Positions 17,904-26,307 are shown, numbered from the stretch's first letter. The stretch: DNA of 64,000 nucleotides from JAPOXR01 sp965199765 (GCA_965199765.1 CBDATC010000002.1:930001-994000); one strand, 5' to 3'. Notes: generated from the letters alone by a model not told the origin. A program made the numbers and translations.

Positions 17904-19376
17904 ATGAAACTCACGCAAGCCACACTGGCCGACTTGCCTCCGAAAATCGCCCGCCCCACTTATGATCGCTCAAAATTAACCCCCGGCATTGTGCACATCG
18001 GCCTGGGAAACTTTCACCGCGCTCATCAAGCTTGGTATCTGCACCGGTTGATGGAAACCGGGATCGCGCATGATTGGGCTATCCTCGGTGCGGGCGTTCT
18101 TCCTTATGACGAAAAACAAAGAAAACTGCTTGCTTCTCAGGACTATCTGACAACGCTGATAGAACTTGGTCCAGATGGCAGTTCCGCAGAAATCGTCGGG
18201 TCAATGATCGGCTATGTCCCGGTTCAGGAAGGCAACGCGCCCTTAATCAATCAAATGGCGAAGTCGGAAATTCGCATCGTTTCATTGACTGTGACTGAAG
18301 GCGGCTACTTCGTGGATCCTGTCTCGCAGAGCTTCAATGAAAGTCACCCCGACATCCTGCACGACGCCGAACATCCCAGCCGACCGCGCACCGCGTTTGG
18401 AGCCATTGTTGCAGCATTGAAGCGTCGGCGAGAACAATGTTTGGGGCCGTTTACCTGTCAAAGCTGTGACAATCTTCAGGCTAACGGGACGATACTGAAA
18501 AACACCATCATTGAACTGGCCCGCCTTTCCGACACGGATCTTGCCGATTGGATCGAGGCGAACGCCGCATTTCCCAATTCAATGGTAGATTGCATCGTGC
18601 CGGCGACGGGATCGAAAGAGCTTAAGCTCGCAGCCGCCTTCGGTGTGAATGATGCCGTCCCGGTTACTCATGAGAATTTTCGCCAGTGGGTCATCGAGGA
18701 TGAATTCTGCGCTGGCCGACCTGCCTGGGATCGGACAGGTGCGACCTTCACCGACGATGTTCGTGCTTTCGAAGCTATGAAAATCCGTATTCTCAACGGA
18801 GGTCATCAGTTGATTGCAAACGCAGGTGAAGTGCTATCGGTGGCATATATTTCCGAATGCATGGAACACCCATTGATCGGCAGGTATTTTCGCAAGGTCG
18901 CGGGGTCCGAGATTTCAGCGCAGTTGCACGACGTTCCAGGAATGGACGCCCGCTCCTATGTCGCGCTGATCAATAACCGGTTTTCCAATCCAAACATTGC
19001 CGACACTGTGCGACGCGTCGCTTGTGACGGCTCATCGCGCCATACAGGGTTTGTCCTGCCGACATTGAAGGATGCATTGGACAATGGCGCGCCATGCGAC
19101 GGTCTTGTGCTTTCGCAGGCGATTTGGGCACGGATGTGCGAAGGCACGCGCGAGGATGGATCTGAAATCGAGCCGAACGATCCCATCTGGGGAAAGCTGA
19201 AAACCGTGGCTTCAGCGGCGAAGTCCGATCCCGGCCAATGGCTTCAACAACGAGATTTGTACGGAGACCTGATCGAAAATGCCGACGTCAGAACACGCTT
19301 TGAGTCTTGGCTCCGGATGATCTGGGATAGGGGTATCGAAGCTGCGCTACGCAATTACACCGACGGCTTATACTGA
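17904..19376 (+). CDS. mtlK: Mannitol 2-dehydrogenase (polyol dehydrogenase)
   Basis: 490-residue long-chain mannitol dehydrogenase family enzyme oxidising D-mannitol or D-arabinitol to a ketose. The N-terminal Rossmann start reads IVHIGLGNFHRAHQAWY at about residues 29-45. CQSCDNL near 187 and the catalytic Lys region KIRILNGGHQLIANAGE near 295 are typical. Length matches the family. It starts 3 bases after smoS and its TGA overlaps the next ATG by one base, so translation is probably coupled. Confidence 0.92.
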   Translation: MKLTQATLADLPPKIARPTYDRSKLTPGIVHIGLGNFHRAHQAWYLHRLMETGIAHDWAILGAGVLPYDEKQRKLLASQDYLTTLIELGPDGSSAEIVGSMIGYVPVQEGNAPLINQMAKSEIRIVSLTVTEGGYFVDPVSQSFNESHPDILHDAEHPSRPRTAFGAIVAALKRRREQCLGPFTCQSCDNLQANGTILKNTIIELARLSDTDLADWIEANAAFPNSMVDCIVPATGSKELKLAAAFGVNDAVPVTHENFRQWVIEDEFCAGRPAWDRTGATFTDDVRAFEAMKIRILNGGHQLIANAGEVLSVAYISECMEHPLIGRYFRKVAGSEISAQLHDVPGMDARSYVALINNRFSNPNIADTVRRVACDGSSRHTGFVLPTLKDALDNGAPCDGLVLSQAIWARMCEGTREDGSEIEPNDPIWGKLKTVASAAKSDPGQWLQQRDLYGDLIENADVRTRFESWLRMIWDRGIEAALRNYTDGLY

Positions 19377-20374
19377 TGAAGGCCATCGTTTTCACCGGAC
19401 GGAATGAAGTCAATCTGACCGAACTGTCCGACCCGCGACCCGCGACGGGAGAAGTTGTCATTGCGGTCAAAGCCAGCGGTGTTTGCCACACTGACTTTGA
19501 GATCCTGAAGGACAACTATGGAACGGGCGCATTCCCAGTTGTTCCAGGCCATGAATATGCCGGTACTGTGGTCGAAATCAGTGCAGGTGTCGAAACTGTG
19601 AAGGTCGGTGATCGTATTGTCGTCGATCCGAATATTGAATGTGGTGTGTGCCGGTCTTGTCAGCGAGGCTGGGCGAATCTCTGCGAAAAACTGCGCGCCT
19701 ACGGAGTTACGACCGATGGAGGCTTCGCCGAGCTGAATGCTGTGCGCGCAGATCGCGTATATGCAATCGGGGACCTGCGATTTTGCCATGCTGCTTTGGC
19801 TGAACCGATCGGCTGCGTGCTGAATGGTCTCAACGCAGTGCATGCGCGCTGTGCAGAATCGGCATTGATTTTCGGGGCGGGGCCTATGGGTCTGCTCTTG
19901 GGACTCTGTCTCCGAGCTGAAGGTGTTTCCGAGGTTATTCTTTGCGATATCGATTCTGATCGCTTGAAGCTCGCACAGGATCTGGGCTTTGATGCTTTGG
20001 CTAGTTCGCCTTCGGATCTGCTGGATCTTCAGAAAGGTTTTACGCTCGTTGCCGATGCGACTGGCGAAGCGGAGGTCGCTTCGCAGCTGCCGACCTACAT
20101 GGCTAACGGCGGGAAGGGTCTGATTTTCGGGGTATGCCCCTCAAACGCCCGCATTTCTGTTTCACCTTTCGAGCTCTTTCGACGCCAGCTTACTTTAGTC
20201 GGCTCGCACTCCTTGAACCACAACATCCCAGAAGCGCTGGAAAGAATTCGGGTGCTCGGATCGAATTTGGACCCGATTGTATCACATAGGCTTTCATTGA
20301 AGGATGTTGCCAAGCTCTTCAAAAGCGACGCTCCCAAAGGAAGCTTAAAGGTCCAGTGGTGCGCGGATGCCTAA
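19376..20374 (+). CDS. Zinc-dependent alcohol/polyol dehydrogenase (MDR family)
   Basis: 332-residue medium-chain dehydrogenase. The catalytic zinc ligands are Cys in SGVCHTDFE (about residue 38), His-Glu in VPGHEYAG (about 60) and Glu in LAEPIGCVL. The structural zinc cysteines are in NIECGVCRSCQRGWANLC. The nucleotide-binding loop is FGAGPMGLL. It is last in the polyol operon and most likely oxidises a polyol to a ketose, as galactitol or iditol dehydrogenases do. The exact substrate is unknown. Confidence 0.88.
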   Translation: MKAIVFTGRNEVNLTELSDPRPATGEVVIAVKASGVCHTDFEILKDNYGTGAFPVVPGHEYAGTVVEISAGVETVKVGDRIVVDPNIECGVCRSCQRGWANLCEKLRAYGVTTDGGFAELNAVRADRVYAIGDLRFCHAALAEPIGCVLNGLNAVHARCAESALIFGAGPMGLLLGLCLRAEGVSEVILCDIDSDRLKLAQDLGFDALASSPSDLLDLQKGFTLVADATGEAEVASQLPTYMANGGKGLIFGVCPSNARISVSPFELFRRQLTLVGSHSLNHNIPEALERIRVLGSNLDPIVSHRLSLKDVAKLFKSDAPKGSLKVQWCADA

Positions 20375-20655
20375 TGCGGTTCGCTAACTGGACTTGGATG
20401 GGCTGATCCGATTCAATCCAAAGCGACGGATTCATTCGATTTCGCTGCCATCCCATCAAACAGAACCACCTGAATTCTTATCCTTGCCATGGAGCCACAG
20501 CCAAAGTGAATTTTAAGGCGTCTCAGGCAAGCTTTCAGAGACACTGGATACGAATTGATCCGTCCGGTATCCAACGACGCCGCAATACCCCGTCCTTCAG
20601 AGCGAAGAGAAAAGATGCAGCTCCACACGATCAGAAATGACTTGTGAGCGCAGCC

Positions 20656-21378
20656 CTAACACTCTTCTAAAATCGCGTTGACAAAATCAGACATATTCAA
20701 GAATTGCATATCCGTCTGAGGAAGGGCGCCCGGAGGCCTTGTCGCACCAAACCCATCCCTACCCCTGCACTTGCGTCGATTTATCCAACAATTGCTGAGA
20801 CCGATGCTTCTGGCAGGCGCATGATCATGGAACAGGCTTTCCGCGACATGCAGAACCTTGTTTGCCTTGACGCCCCGCCGTTCCAGATGAGACAGCATAT
20901 ATTCGAAATTTCTGATCGCCGGCTTATAGGAACCGATATCCTCGGCTGTGAACACCGCATCAAACTCCACGCCAAGCTTTTGATTTGACTTCGTAAAACC
21001 AGCATTGTCGACATTGGATAATATGACGAGCTTAAATCGCTTCTTAAGGTCAGCGAGAGCGGCGGCGGAATCCTCAAAAGCAGGCCAACTGCCGACTGAA
21101 TTGCCATAAGCAAGGCATTCGTCCCAGTTCGCACGAACATTCCACTCCTCTGCAAGCCGTTTGTAAACGACCGCAAGCAACTTCGAGTAGCCCATTCCAG
21201 GTGTTGCCGCTTGCTGTTCAGACTCATGATATGCGTGACTTTCAAGCACTGCATCCGGCATTAGGTCCGCCGCTGCCCGGTTCACCAACCCAGAAAGGTT
21301 TCGTAGAATTCCCGTTTCCCAATCAATTAAAGTTCCATAGCAGTCGAAGGTTAACACCTCATGGTCTGAAATCCGCAT
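20656..21378 (-). CDS. HAD-superfamily hydrolase, haloacid dehalogenase type II-like
   Basis: About 240 residues from the ATG at 21378. The nucleophile motif FDCYGTLID is at residues 9-17, motif II Ser in LVILSNVDN near 111, and Lys in SYKPAIRNF near 145. The acidic motif near HVAESLFHDHAPA is typical. Members dehalogenate 2-haloacids or dephosphorylate small sugars; here a sugar-phosphate or glycolate-type role is an inference from neighbours. A GTG at 21477 overlapping the upstream stop (GTGA) would add 33 residues without family match. Confidence 0.8.
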   Translation of the reverse strand: MRISDHEVLTFDCYGTLIDWETGILRNLSGLVNRAAADLMPDAVLESHAYHESEQQAATPGMGYSKLLAVVYKRLAEEWNVRANWDECLAYGNSVGSWPAFEDSAAALADLKKRFKLVILSNVDNAGFTKSNQKLGVEFDAVFTAEDIGSYKPAIRNFEYMLSHLERRGVKANKVLHVAESLFHDHAPARSIGLSNCWINRRKCRGRDGFGATRPPGALPQTDMQFLNMSDFVNAILEEC

Positions 21379-21473
21379 AGCATGGCCTTCGTTGTCATTT
21401 TCCAAACGTCGCCAATTCCACAATTTGGCGAAATAGCGCAATGAAAGTTTGTCTTTCTTGAATCCATTGACAC

Positions 21474-22733
21474 TCACCGCACAATCACCGCTCTGAAGTC
21501 ATTTACGTTGGTCCCGGTTGGTCCTGTCACGAGCAGTCCTTTTGCGGCGCTGAAGGCCATATAGGAGTTGTTTTCAAACAATAACTCCGATGGATCAAGA
21601 CCGCACGAAACAACACGCGCGCAGGTCTTCCAATCCGCTATGGCTCCGGCATGTCCGCCAATTCCATCCACGCCGTCGGTATCGGCGGCAATCGCAGTGA
21701 TCCCTGTGCAACCTTCGATCTCCAGTGCCAAAGACAAAAGAAACTCGGTGTTTCGGCCGCCCTCGCCCGCACCCCGTATCGTTACCGTGGTTTCACCGCC
21801 CGAAAGCAGCACGACCGGCTTCTTGGCAAGGCGTTCCCGGAAAGCAACATCCTTTGCGATTGCTCCGATGACGCGGCCAACCTCACGAGCCTCTCCCTCG
21901 ATTGAATCTGAAAGTATCACCGGGTTCAATCCCAATTCGCGCGCTGTTGCCGCCGCCGAATCAAGCGCCATGGCGGCCGACGCAATAACACGAACCTCAC
22001 CGTTCGCTAATTTCGGATTATCCGGCATGGGCGCTTCCCCTTGGCCACTTTCAATCCAGTGAACGACCGGTTGGGGCAGCTCGATGCGAAACCTTTTGAT
22101 AAACGCCAAAGCATCTTTGGATTGGGTCGTGTCCGCCACTGTTGGTCCCGAAGCGACCTGCGCGGGATCGTCCCCTGGCACATCAGATAGAACGTATGTC
22201 AGAACCCGCGCCGGGTAGGCTGCAGCAGCCAGCCTCCCCCCCTTTATGGTTGAGAATTGCTTACGAATCGCATTCATGGCCGAAATCGGCGCACCGGATT
22301 TGAGCAAAGCGGTATTGACAGCAATTTCGTCTTCCAGCGCAAATCCCGGAGGAGGCCGCGGCAAGAGTGACGAACCTCCGCCGGATATCAGTGCAATGAC
22401 CAAGTCATCCGCCGAGAGTCCAGAAACCAAAGAACATAAGTGATCTGATGCTGACAATCCGAAACGGTCCGGAATTGGATGGCCCGACGGAAAAAAAAGA
22501 ATGCGGTCCGTATCCATCGAATATCCATGCGGGGCGACAACGGCTCCCCTAACCGCCCCTTTCCAATGGCTGACAAGGGTTTCCGCCATGGCAGGGGAGG
22601 CTTTACCCGCACCGACAACAATAACCGGTCGTGTCGCGTCGTCCGGCAAATTGCGAAGCAATGCCGCCCCGGGATCAGCCGCACTGACGGCTGCATCGAA
22701 CAATTTTTTCAAGATTGATCTGTCGTTTTTCAT
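21474..22733 (-). CDS. Glycerate 2-kinase / MOFRL-family protein
   Basis: About 419 residues from the ATG at 22733; the frame is open to 22799. The N-terminal domain shows VIVVGAGKASPAMAE at about residues 35-49 and LISGGGSSLLPRPP near 115. The C-terminal MOFRL domain has VVLLSGGETTVTIRGAGEGG and AADTDGVDGIGGHAGA. This is the TtuD/GckA family (2-phosphoglycerate-forming glycerate kinase, long mislabelled hydroxypyruvate reductase). It is upstream of the HAD gene on the same strand, suggesting a two-gene operon for glycerate or tartronate-type intermediates. Confidence 0.88.
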   Translation of the reverse strand: MKNDRSILKKLFDAAVSAADPGAALLRNLPDDATRPVIVVGAGKASPAMAETLVSHWKGAVRGAVVAPHGYSMDTDRILFFPSGHPIPDRFGLSASDHLCSLVSGLSADDLVIALISGGGSSLLPRPPPGFALEDEIAVNTALLKSGAPISAMNAIRKQFSTIKGGRLAAAAYPARVLTYVLSDVPGDDPAQVASGPTVADTTQSKDALAFIKRFRIELPQPVVHWIESGQGEAPMPDNPKLANGEVRVIASAAMALDSAAATARELGLNPVILSDSIEGEAREVGRVIGAIAKDVAFRERLAKKPVVLLSGGETTVTIRGAGEGGRNTEFLLSLALEIEGCTGITAIAADTDGVDGIGGHAGAIADWKTCARVVSCGLDPSELLFENNSYMAFSAAKGLLVTGPTGTNVNDFRAVIVR

Positions 22734-22869
22734 ACTGGATCTGGATTCTCCTTGAATCTGCTTTATCTTGTCGCAGCTATCTTGCGTCAATCCAATCACT
22801 AGTGAATAGAAAAGCGCTCAATTGTCCTTTAGTGGAAATCCACGCCCGCAACTGCAACGGAAGGTGTCA

Positions 22870-24027
22870 ATGAGCCTGTTTACCCCAACTTCGACTTGGA
22901 ACGAAGAAACTCACACCATCTTCGCCGACAGTGTGCGACGATTCTTCGAAAAAGAAATGACGCCGAAAATATCCCGCTGGGTTGAGCAAGGTGTTTGCGA
23001 CCGGGATTTCTGGCGCAAAGCTGGTGAGGCCGGCCTCTGCGGCGGCTCATTGCCCGAAGAGTATGGCGGCAGCGGCGGCGGATTCGGGTTCGACTCGGTT
23101 GTGATTTATGAGCAGGCGCGCTGCGCCGACACGGCGTGGGGATTTGGAATTCACTCCATCGTCATGCACTATATTCTAACTTACGGAACAGATGATCAAA
23201 GGCGTCGCTGGCTTCCGCGAATGGTAAGCGGAGAAGCCATAGCCGCACTCGCCATGACGGAACCCGGCGGCGGTTCGGACCTGCAGTCTATTCAAACCAC
23301 CGCCGTCAAAGATGGCAACCAATACCGCATCAAGGGTTCCAAAACATTCATTACGAACGGCAGTTCCGCCGACATCATCGTGGTTGCAGTGAAAACTGAT
23401 CAAAGCGCTGGAGCGAAAGGAATTTCTCTCGTGGTCGTTGAAGCCGATCAGACCGAAGGATTCCATAGAGGCAAACGCCTCGACAAGATGGGACTGCGCG
23501 GCAACGACACAGCCGAACTGTTTTTTGACGATGCAAAAGTTCCCATGACCAATCTGCTTGGCCAAGAAGAGGGGCAGGGATTCTATCAGATGATGAACCA
23601 GCTTCCATGGGAACGGCTCGTGATTGGTGTCGGAGCATTGGGAAGCATGGACTACGCATTGGAGGAAACTACACGATATGTGCAGGAACGCACAGCATTC
23701 GGGAAGCGTGTCATGGATTTTCAAAACACGCGTTTCAAACTTGCCGAAGTGAAGACAAAATGTGAGCTTTTGCGGTCTTTCTTGAATGATTGCATCTCCC
23801 GTCTGGAAAACGGCCAGTTGGATGCAGCAACCGCTTCAATGGCCAAATATTGGGGAAGCCAAACCCAGAATGAAGTCATGCATGAGTGCCTGCAATTGCA
23901 TGGAGGTTATGGCTATATGACAGAATGTCCGATATCTCGCCTTTATTCCGATGCCAGAGTTCAGATGATCTATGGTGGAACGAACGAAATCATGAAAGAA
24001 TTGATCGCCCGTTCGCTTGACGCTTGA
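22870..24027 (+). CDS. Acyl-CoA dehydrogenase
   Basis: 385-residue flavoprotein oxidising an acyl-CoA to the enoyl-CoA. Typical stretches are ALAMTEPGGGSDLQSI (about residue 132), TFITNGS, and DARVQMIYGGTNEIMKELI at the C-terminus. The catalytic base is probably the Glu in QLPWERLVIG, as in long-chain/isovaleryl-type enzymes, because the C-terminal position reads GGTNE rather than EGT. The ATG at 22870 has GGAAGG upstream; an earlier ATG at 22822 gives an unrelated leader. It is divergent from the glycerate kinase gene. Substrate unknown. Confidence 0.9.
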   Translation: MSLFTPTSTWNEETHTIFADSVRRFFEKEMTPKISRWVEQGVCDRDFWRKAGEAGLCGGSLPEEYGGSGGGFGFDSVVIYEQARCADTAWGFGIHSIVMHYILTYGTDDQRRRWLPRMVSGEAIAALAMTEPGGGSDLQSIQTTAVKDGNQYRIKGSKTFITNGSSADIIVVAVKTDQSAGAKGISLVVVEADQTEGFHRGKRLDKMGLRGNDTAELFFDDAKVPMTNLLGQEEGQGFYQMMNQLPWERLVIGVGALGSMDYALEETTRYVQERTAFGKRVMDFQNTRFKLAEVKTKCELLRSFLNDCISRLENGQLDAATASMAKYWGSQTQNEVMHECLQLHGGYGYMTECPISRLYSDARVQMIYGGTNEIMKELIARSLDA

Positions 24028-24228
24028 CCAAAGAGCAGCAACGTTGATTCCGACACCCGCGCATCACCTCTGATGGCCAATCACAGTTGTGATTTCCGAA
24101 CAAACCGCTCGAAGGCTAACGAAACGAAAAACCGATTAAACATAGCGGGCAAAGCAGCATCTCTGCATGACTTCACCTCACATTGGACCTTGTCGCAATG
24201 GTAAGAAACATAAGGGATCGAAACGAAC

Positions 24229-24258
24229 GGGAATTATATACAAAAGTGCCATCTGTCC
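24229..24258 (+). repeat. Left terminal inverted repeat of the transposon
   Basis: Reads GGGAATTATATAC then AAAAGTGCCATCTGTCC. It matches the reverse complement of 26256-26285 with four mismatches. A near copy of its core (TATACAAAGGTGCCAT) recurs just inside at 24269-24284. Confidence 0.85.
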
Positions 24259-24268
24259 CCTTGCGTCT

Positions 24269-24284
24269 TATACAAAGGTGCCAT
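24269..24284 (+). repeat. Subterminal direct repeat of the transposon end
   Basis: TATACAAAGGTGCCAT repeats the terminal TATACAAAAGTGCCAT (24237-24252) with one mismatch, 32 bases further in. It is a plausible second transposase-binding site. Confidence 0.6.
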
Positions 24285-24311
24285 ACGTAGGTGAGGTAAC
24301 GGAGGATCATC

Positions 24312-24425
24312 ATGGCACGGAATGCCCCGGGAAAGCACCACCGCAAAGGCATCTCCTTCATTGAACTGGTGAGAATGTTCCCGGACAACGATACCGCCCG
24401 CAATTGGGTCGAGGGTATCGTATGA
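24312..24425 (+). pseudogene. IS1595-family transposase, N-terminal fragment
   Basis: 37 codons beginning MARNAPGKHHRKGIS, then ELVRMFPDNDTARNWVEG, matching the conserved N-terminus of IS1595-type transposases. It has a good ribosome-binding site (GGAGG at 24301-24305). It ends at TGA where relatives have a Trp before PDG; the following PDG is still present, so the stop replaced that Trp. All catalytic domains are missing: the sequence passes directly into HNH-related DNA. Confidence 0.75.
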
Positions 24426-24684
24426 CCGGACGGACTTCGGAAAGCTGCCGAACTACAGGACGCACAGACACGCGCTCTTTGGCCTGCAGGAGGGCAGGTG
24501 CGCCGGTTGCCGGTTCCTTTTCCCTTTCTGGAACATGACGGTCGATCATATCGTTCCGCAATCCAAGGGCGGTCAGGATTACGTGGAGAACCTTCAGCTT
24601 CTGTGCGCCGCCTGCAGCTCCGTGAAAGGGACGAAATCCCAGGAACAGTTCATTTCAATACTGGAAAGGGACGGGATGAGATGA
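24421..24684 (+). pseudogene. HNH endonuclease domain fragment
   Basis: An 87-codon open stretch without its own ATG near the start. It encodes FGKLPNYRTHRHALFGLQEG, a CAGC pair, then the HNH core TVDHIVPQSKGG, NLQLLCAACSSVKG and a short tail. The two CxxC pairs and the His-Asn-type core are intact, giving a complete beta-beta-alpha metal nuclease fold. Such HNH modules occur alone or attached to DNA methylases. Here the start is fused to transposase remains, so I call it a fragment; expression from an upstream start is not excluded. Confidence 0.65.
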
Positions 24685-24829
24685 CGTTGAACCGCCATCC
24701 TTGAACAACGTGGGTAAGCAGGTATATTATTCCCAGAGCTTGCGTCGGCAAGCGAACCTACCTTAGAAATAACATCGTTAGATGGTTGCATATATCTGAT
24801 GCATACCCGACTTTCAGTGGAGAGACACT

Positions 24830-25093
24830 ATGGAGCATCGACAAAGTAGCAGGAATCTGGATTCGAAACGCGCGCAGGAGCACTCGGAGATGCTCGATGC
24901 CGCGCTTGCCCGACCGGGAGTTCGCGAGATAATGGCTGTCTATGATCTCTGGCAAAAGAAAGATCGAAGCCTTGACCCCTACAGGTTGGCGGCCAAGCAA
25001 TCCGCATGGATCACAACAACGAATTCATCGAATGCAGGCTTGATGCAACCTGCAGAGGAGAACCAAATTGCCCATTTGGAGCGAGATACTTAA
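24830..25093 (+). CDS. Small conserved-looking protein, partner of the SDH-type protease
   Basis: 87 residues, charged and helical at the start (EHSEMLDAALARPGVREIM), with DLWQKKDRSLDPYR in the middle. I recall similar short proteins encoded just before SDH-type proteases but cannot name a family. GGAGAG lies about 8 bases before the ATG. Its 3' end overlaps the protease gene by 26 bases, so the two are coupled. No signal peptide or membrane segment is seen. Function unknown; a chaperone, adaptor or inhibitor of the protease is a reasonable guess. Confidence 0.65.
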   Translation: MEHRQSSRNLDSKRAQEHSEMLDAALARPGVREIMAVYDLWQKKDRSLDPYRLAAKQSAWITTTNSSNAGLMQPAEENQIAHLERDT

Positions 25094-26027
25094 AGAGATT
25101 GCCGATACGGGAAGTCCTCCGGATTTCGACAGAATTCGCCGGAAATATCTGACCAAACTCTATCGTCATACCGGCTCCAACATTATTCTCTACGCCTCTG
25201 GATGGCTTCAAATGAACGAAGTTCCACCCGCGCTTGTTTCAATCGGCGATGAAGACATCCAAGCTTTCATGGAAGTCTGCCACGGGATGGAAGGCGACCA
25301 TCTGGATTTGATCCTTCACAGCCCCGGCGGCTCTGCCGAAGCGGCTGAGGCGGTCGTCTCGTACCTAAGGCAACGGTTTTCGAACATTCGGGTTATAGTG
25401 CCACAGCTCGCAATGTCAGCCGCGACAATGATGGTCTGCGCCGCTGATAAGATCGTGCTCGGCAAACACTCCTTTCTCGGCCCCATCGATCCGCAGGTCT
25501 TGCTGCATACCTCTTTGGGTGTAAGAGCGGTTCCGGCCCAAGCGATACTTGATCAGTTCGATCGGGCGCAGCGAGAGTCTTCCGACCCCAGGAAACTCTC
25601 GGCGTGGCTTCCAATGCTAGGACAATATGGCCCCGACCTTTTGGTGGTCTGCGAGTCGGCTCTGGAGATGTCCAAGTCTTTGGTGAAAACCTGGCTCGAA
25701 ACTTACATGTTCGCGGACAAGGAGGACGGTTCGAACAGAGCGGAATTGATTTCCAAGTGGCTTGCCAATCACGGTCACTTCAAGAGTCATTCCAGACACA
25801 TTCCCCGAGCCGAAGTCGAGCGAAACAATCTTTCGGTGTACCGTCTTGAAGAGGATTCGGAACTTCAGGATCTGGTGCTTTCAGTTTTTCATGCGACGAC
25901 GCACACGTTTGCCAGTACTTCGACTGCAAAAATCGTGGAGAGCCACACCGGACGCGCCTTCATCAAGCATCAGGCACCTGCTGCCATGCCTGCTGCCCCG
26001 CCGATCCGCCTTGAGCGACATGGCTAG
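25068..26027 (+). CDS. SDH-type (serine dehydrogenase proteinase) ClpP-fold protease
   Basis: 319 residues of the serine dehydrogenase proteinase family, a ClpP/crotonase-fold group related to SppA. Typical features are LDLILHSPGGSAEAAEAVV at about residues 84-102, a likely nucleophile Ser in QLAMSAATMM near 120, and DKIVLGKHSFLGPIDPQ near 135, which may supply the general base. The start is a TTG at 25068 with GAGGAG eight bases before it. There is no signal peptide, so it is probably cytoplasmic. The substrate is unknown. It is cargo of a transposon and overlaps its upstream partner. Confidence 0.85.
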   Translation: MPIWSEILKEIADTGSPPDFDRIRRKYLTKLYRHTGSNIILYASGWLQMNEVPPALVSIGDEDIQAFMEVCHGMEGDHLDLILHSPGGSAEAAEAVVSYLRQRFSNIRVIVPQLAMSAATMMVCAADKIVLGKHSFLGPIDPQVLLHTSLGVRAVPAQAILDQFDRAQRESSDPRKLSAWLPMLGQYGPDLLVVCESALEMSKSLVKTWLETYMFADKEDGSNRAELISKWLANHGHFKSHSRHIPRAEVERNNLSVYRLEEDSELQDLVLSVFHATTHTFASTSTAKIVESHTGRAFIKHQAPAAMPAAPPIRLERHG

Positions 26028-26071
26028 TCAGCCCTATAATCCCCTCGTCTAATTGTGGAAGGAAAGCTGAA

Positions 26072-26235
26072 ATGACAGAGCTCAAGAAGATTGAAAAGCC
26101 TGAAGTCAGGATCCGTCCAGCCATCAGCCCACCAAGGGCGAACTTGAGCGGGAAATCTTCTTAGACGCCTCACCGGAGGACATCATCCGCGCCTCGTTTC
26201 GTCAGGTAAGGACTGTCGAGGATCCGGACGCCTGA
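26072..26235 (+). pseudogene. Third small gene of the protease cassette, frameshifted
   Basis: The ATG at 26072 has GGAAGGA upstream and starts MTELKKIEKPEVRIRPAISP. The frame then reaches TAG early, while the -1 frame continues TKGELEREIFLDASPEDIIR and ASFRQVRTVEDPDA to the TGA at 26233-26235. A single missing base near 26133 explains this; restored, the protein has 54 residues. Programmed -1 frameshifting is possible, but no classical slippery site is seen. Function unknown. Confidence 0.5.
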
Positions 26236-26255
26236 ACAGGTTTCAGCGGGAGGCC

Positions 26256-26285
26256 GGTCAAATGGCACTTTCGTACATAATTCCC
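26256..26285 (-). repeat. Right terminal inverted repeat of the transposon
   Basis: Its reverse complement starts GGGAATTATGTACG and continues AAAGTGCCATTTGACC, matching the left end except at four positions. The outside flank AAACGATC is the partner of the left AAACGAAC. Confidence 0.85.
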
Positions 26286-26307
26286 AAACGATCGGTTCCG
26301 AAGACTA

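Larger units (their letters stand above)
24229..26285 (+). mobile_element. IS1595-type transposon with passenger genes (2,057 bp)
   Basis: The element is bounded by inverted repeats at 24229-24258 and 26256-26285 that match at 26 of 30 positions; both begin GGGAATTAT when read inward. The 8 bases outside are AAACGAAC (24221-24228) and AAACGATC (26286-26293), a target duplication with one mismatch; 8 bp is the length known for IS1595-family insertion. Inside are the transposase N-terminus only, an HNH fragment, a small gene, an SDH-type protease and a third small, frameshifted gene. The transposase is broken, so it could move only with help in trans. It sits between the acyl-CoA dehydrogenase and the slam-like gene. 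Confidence 0.8.
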
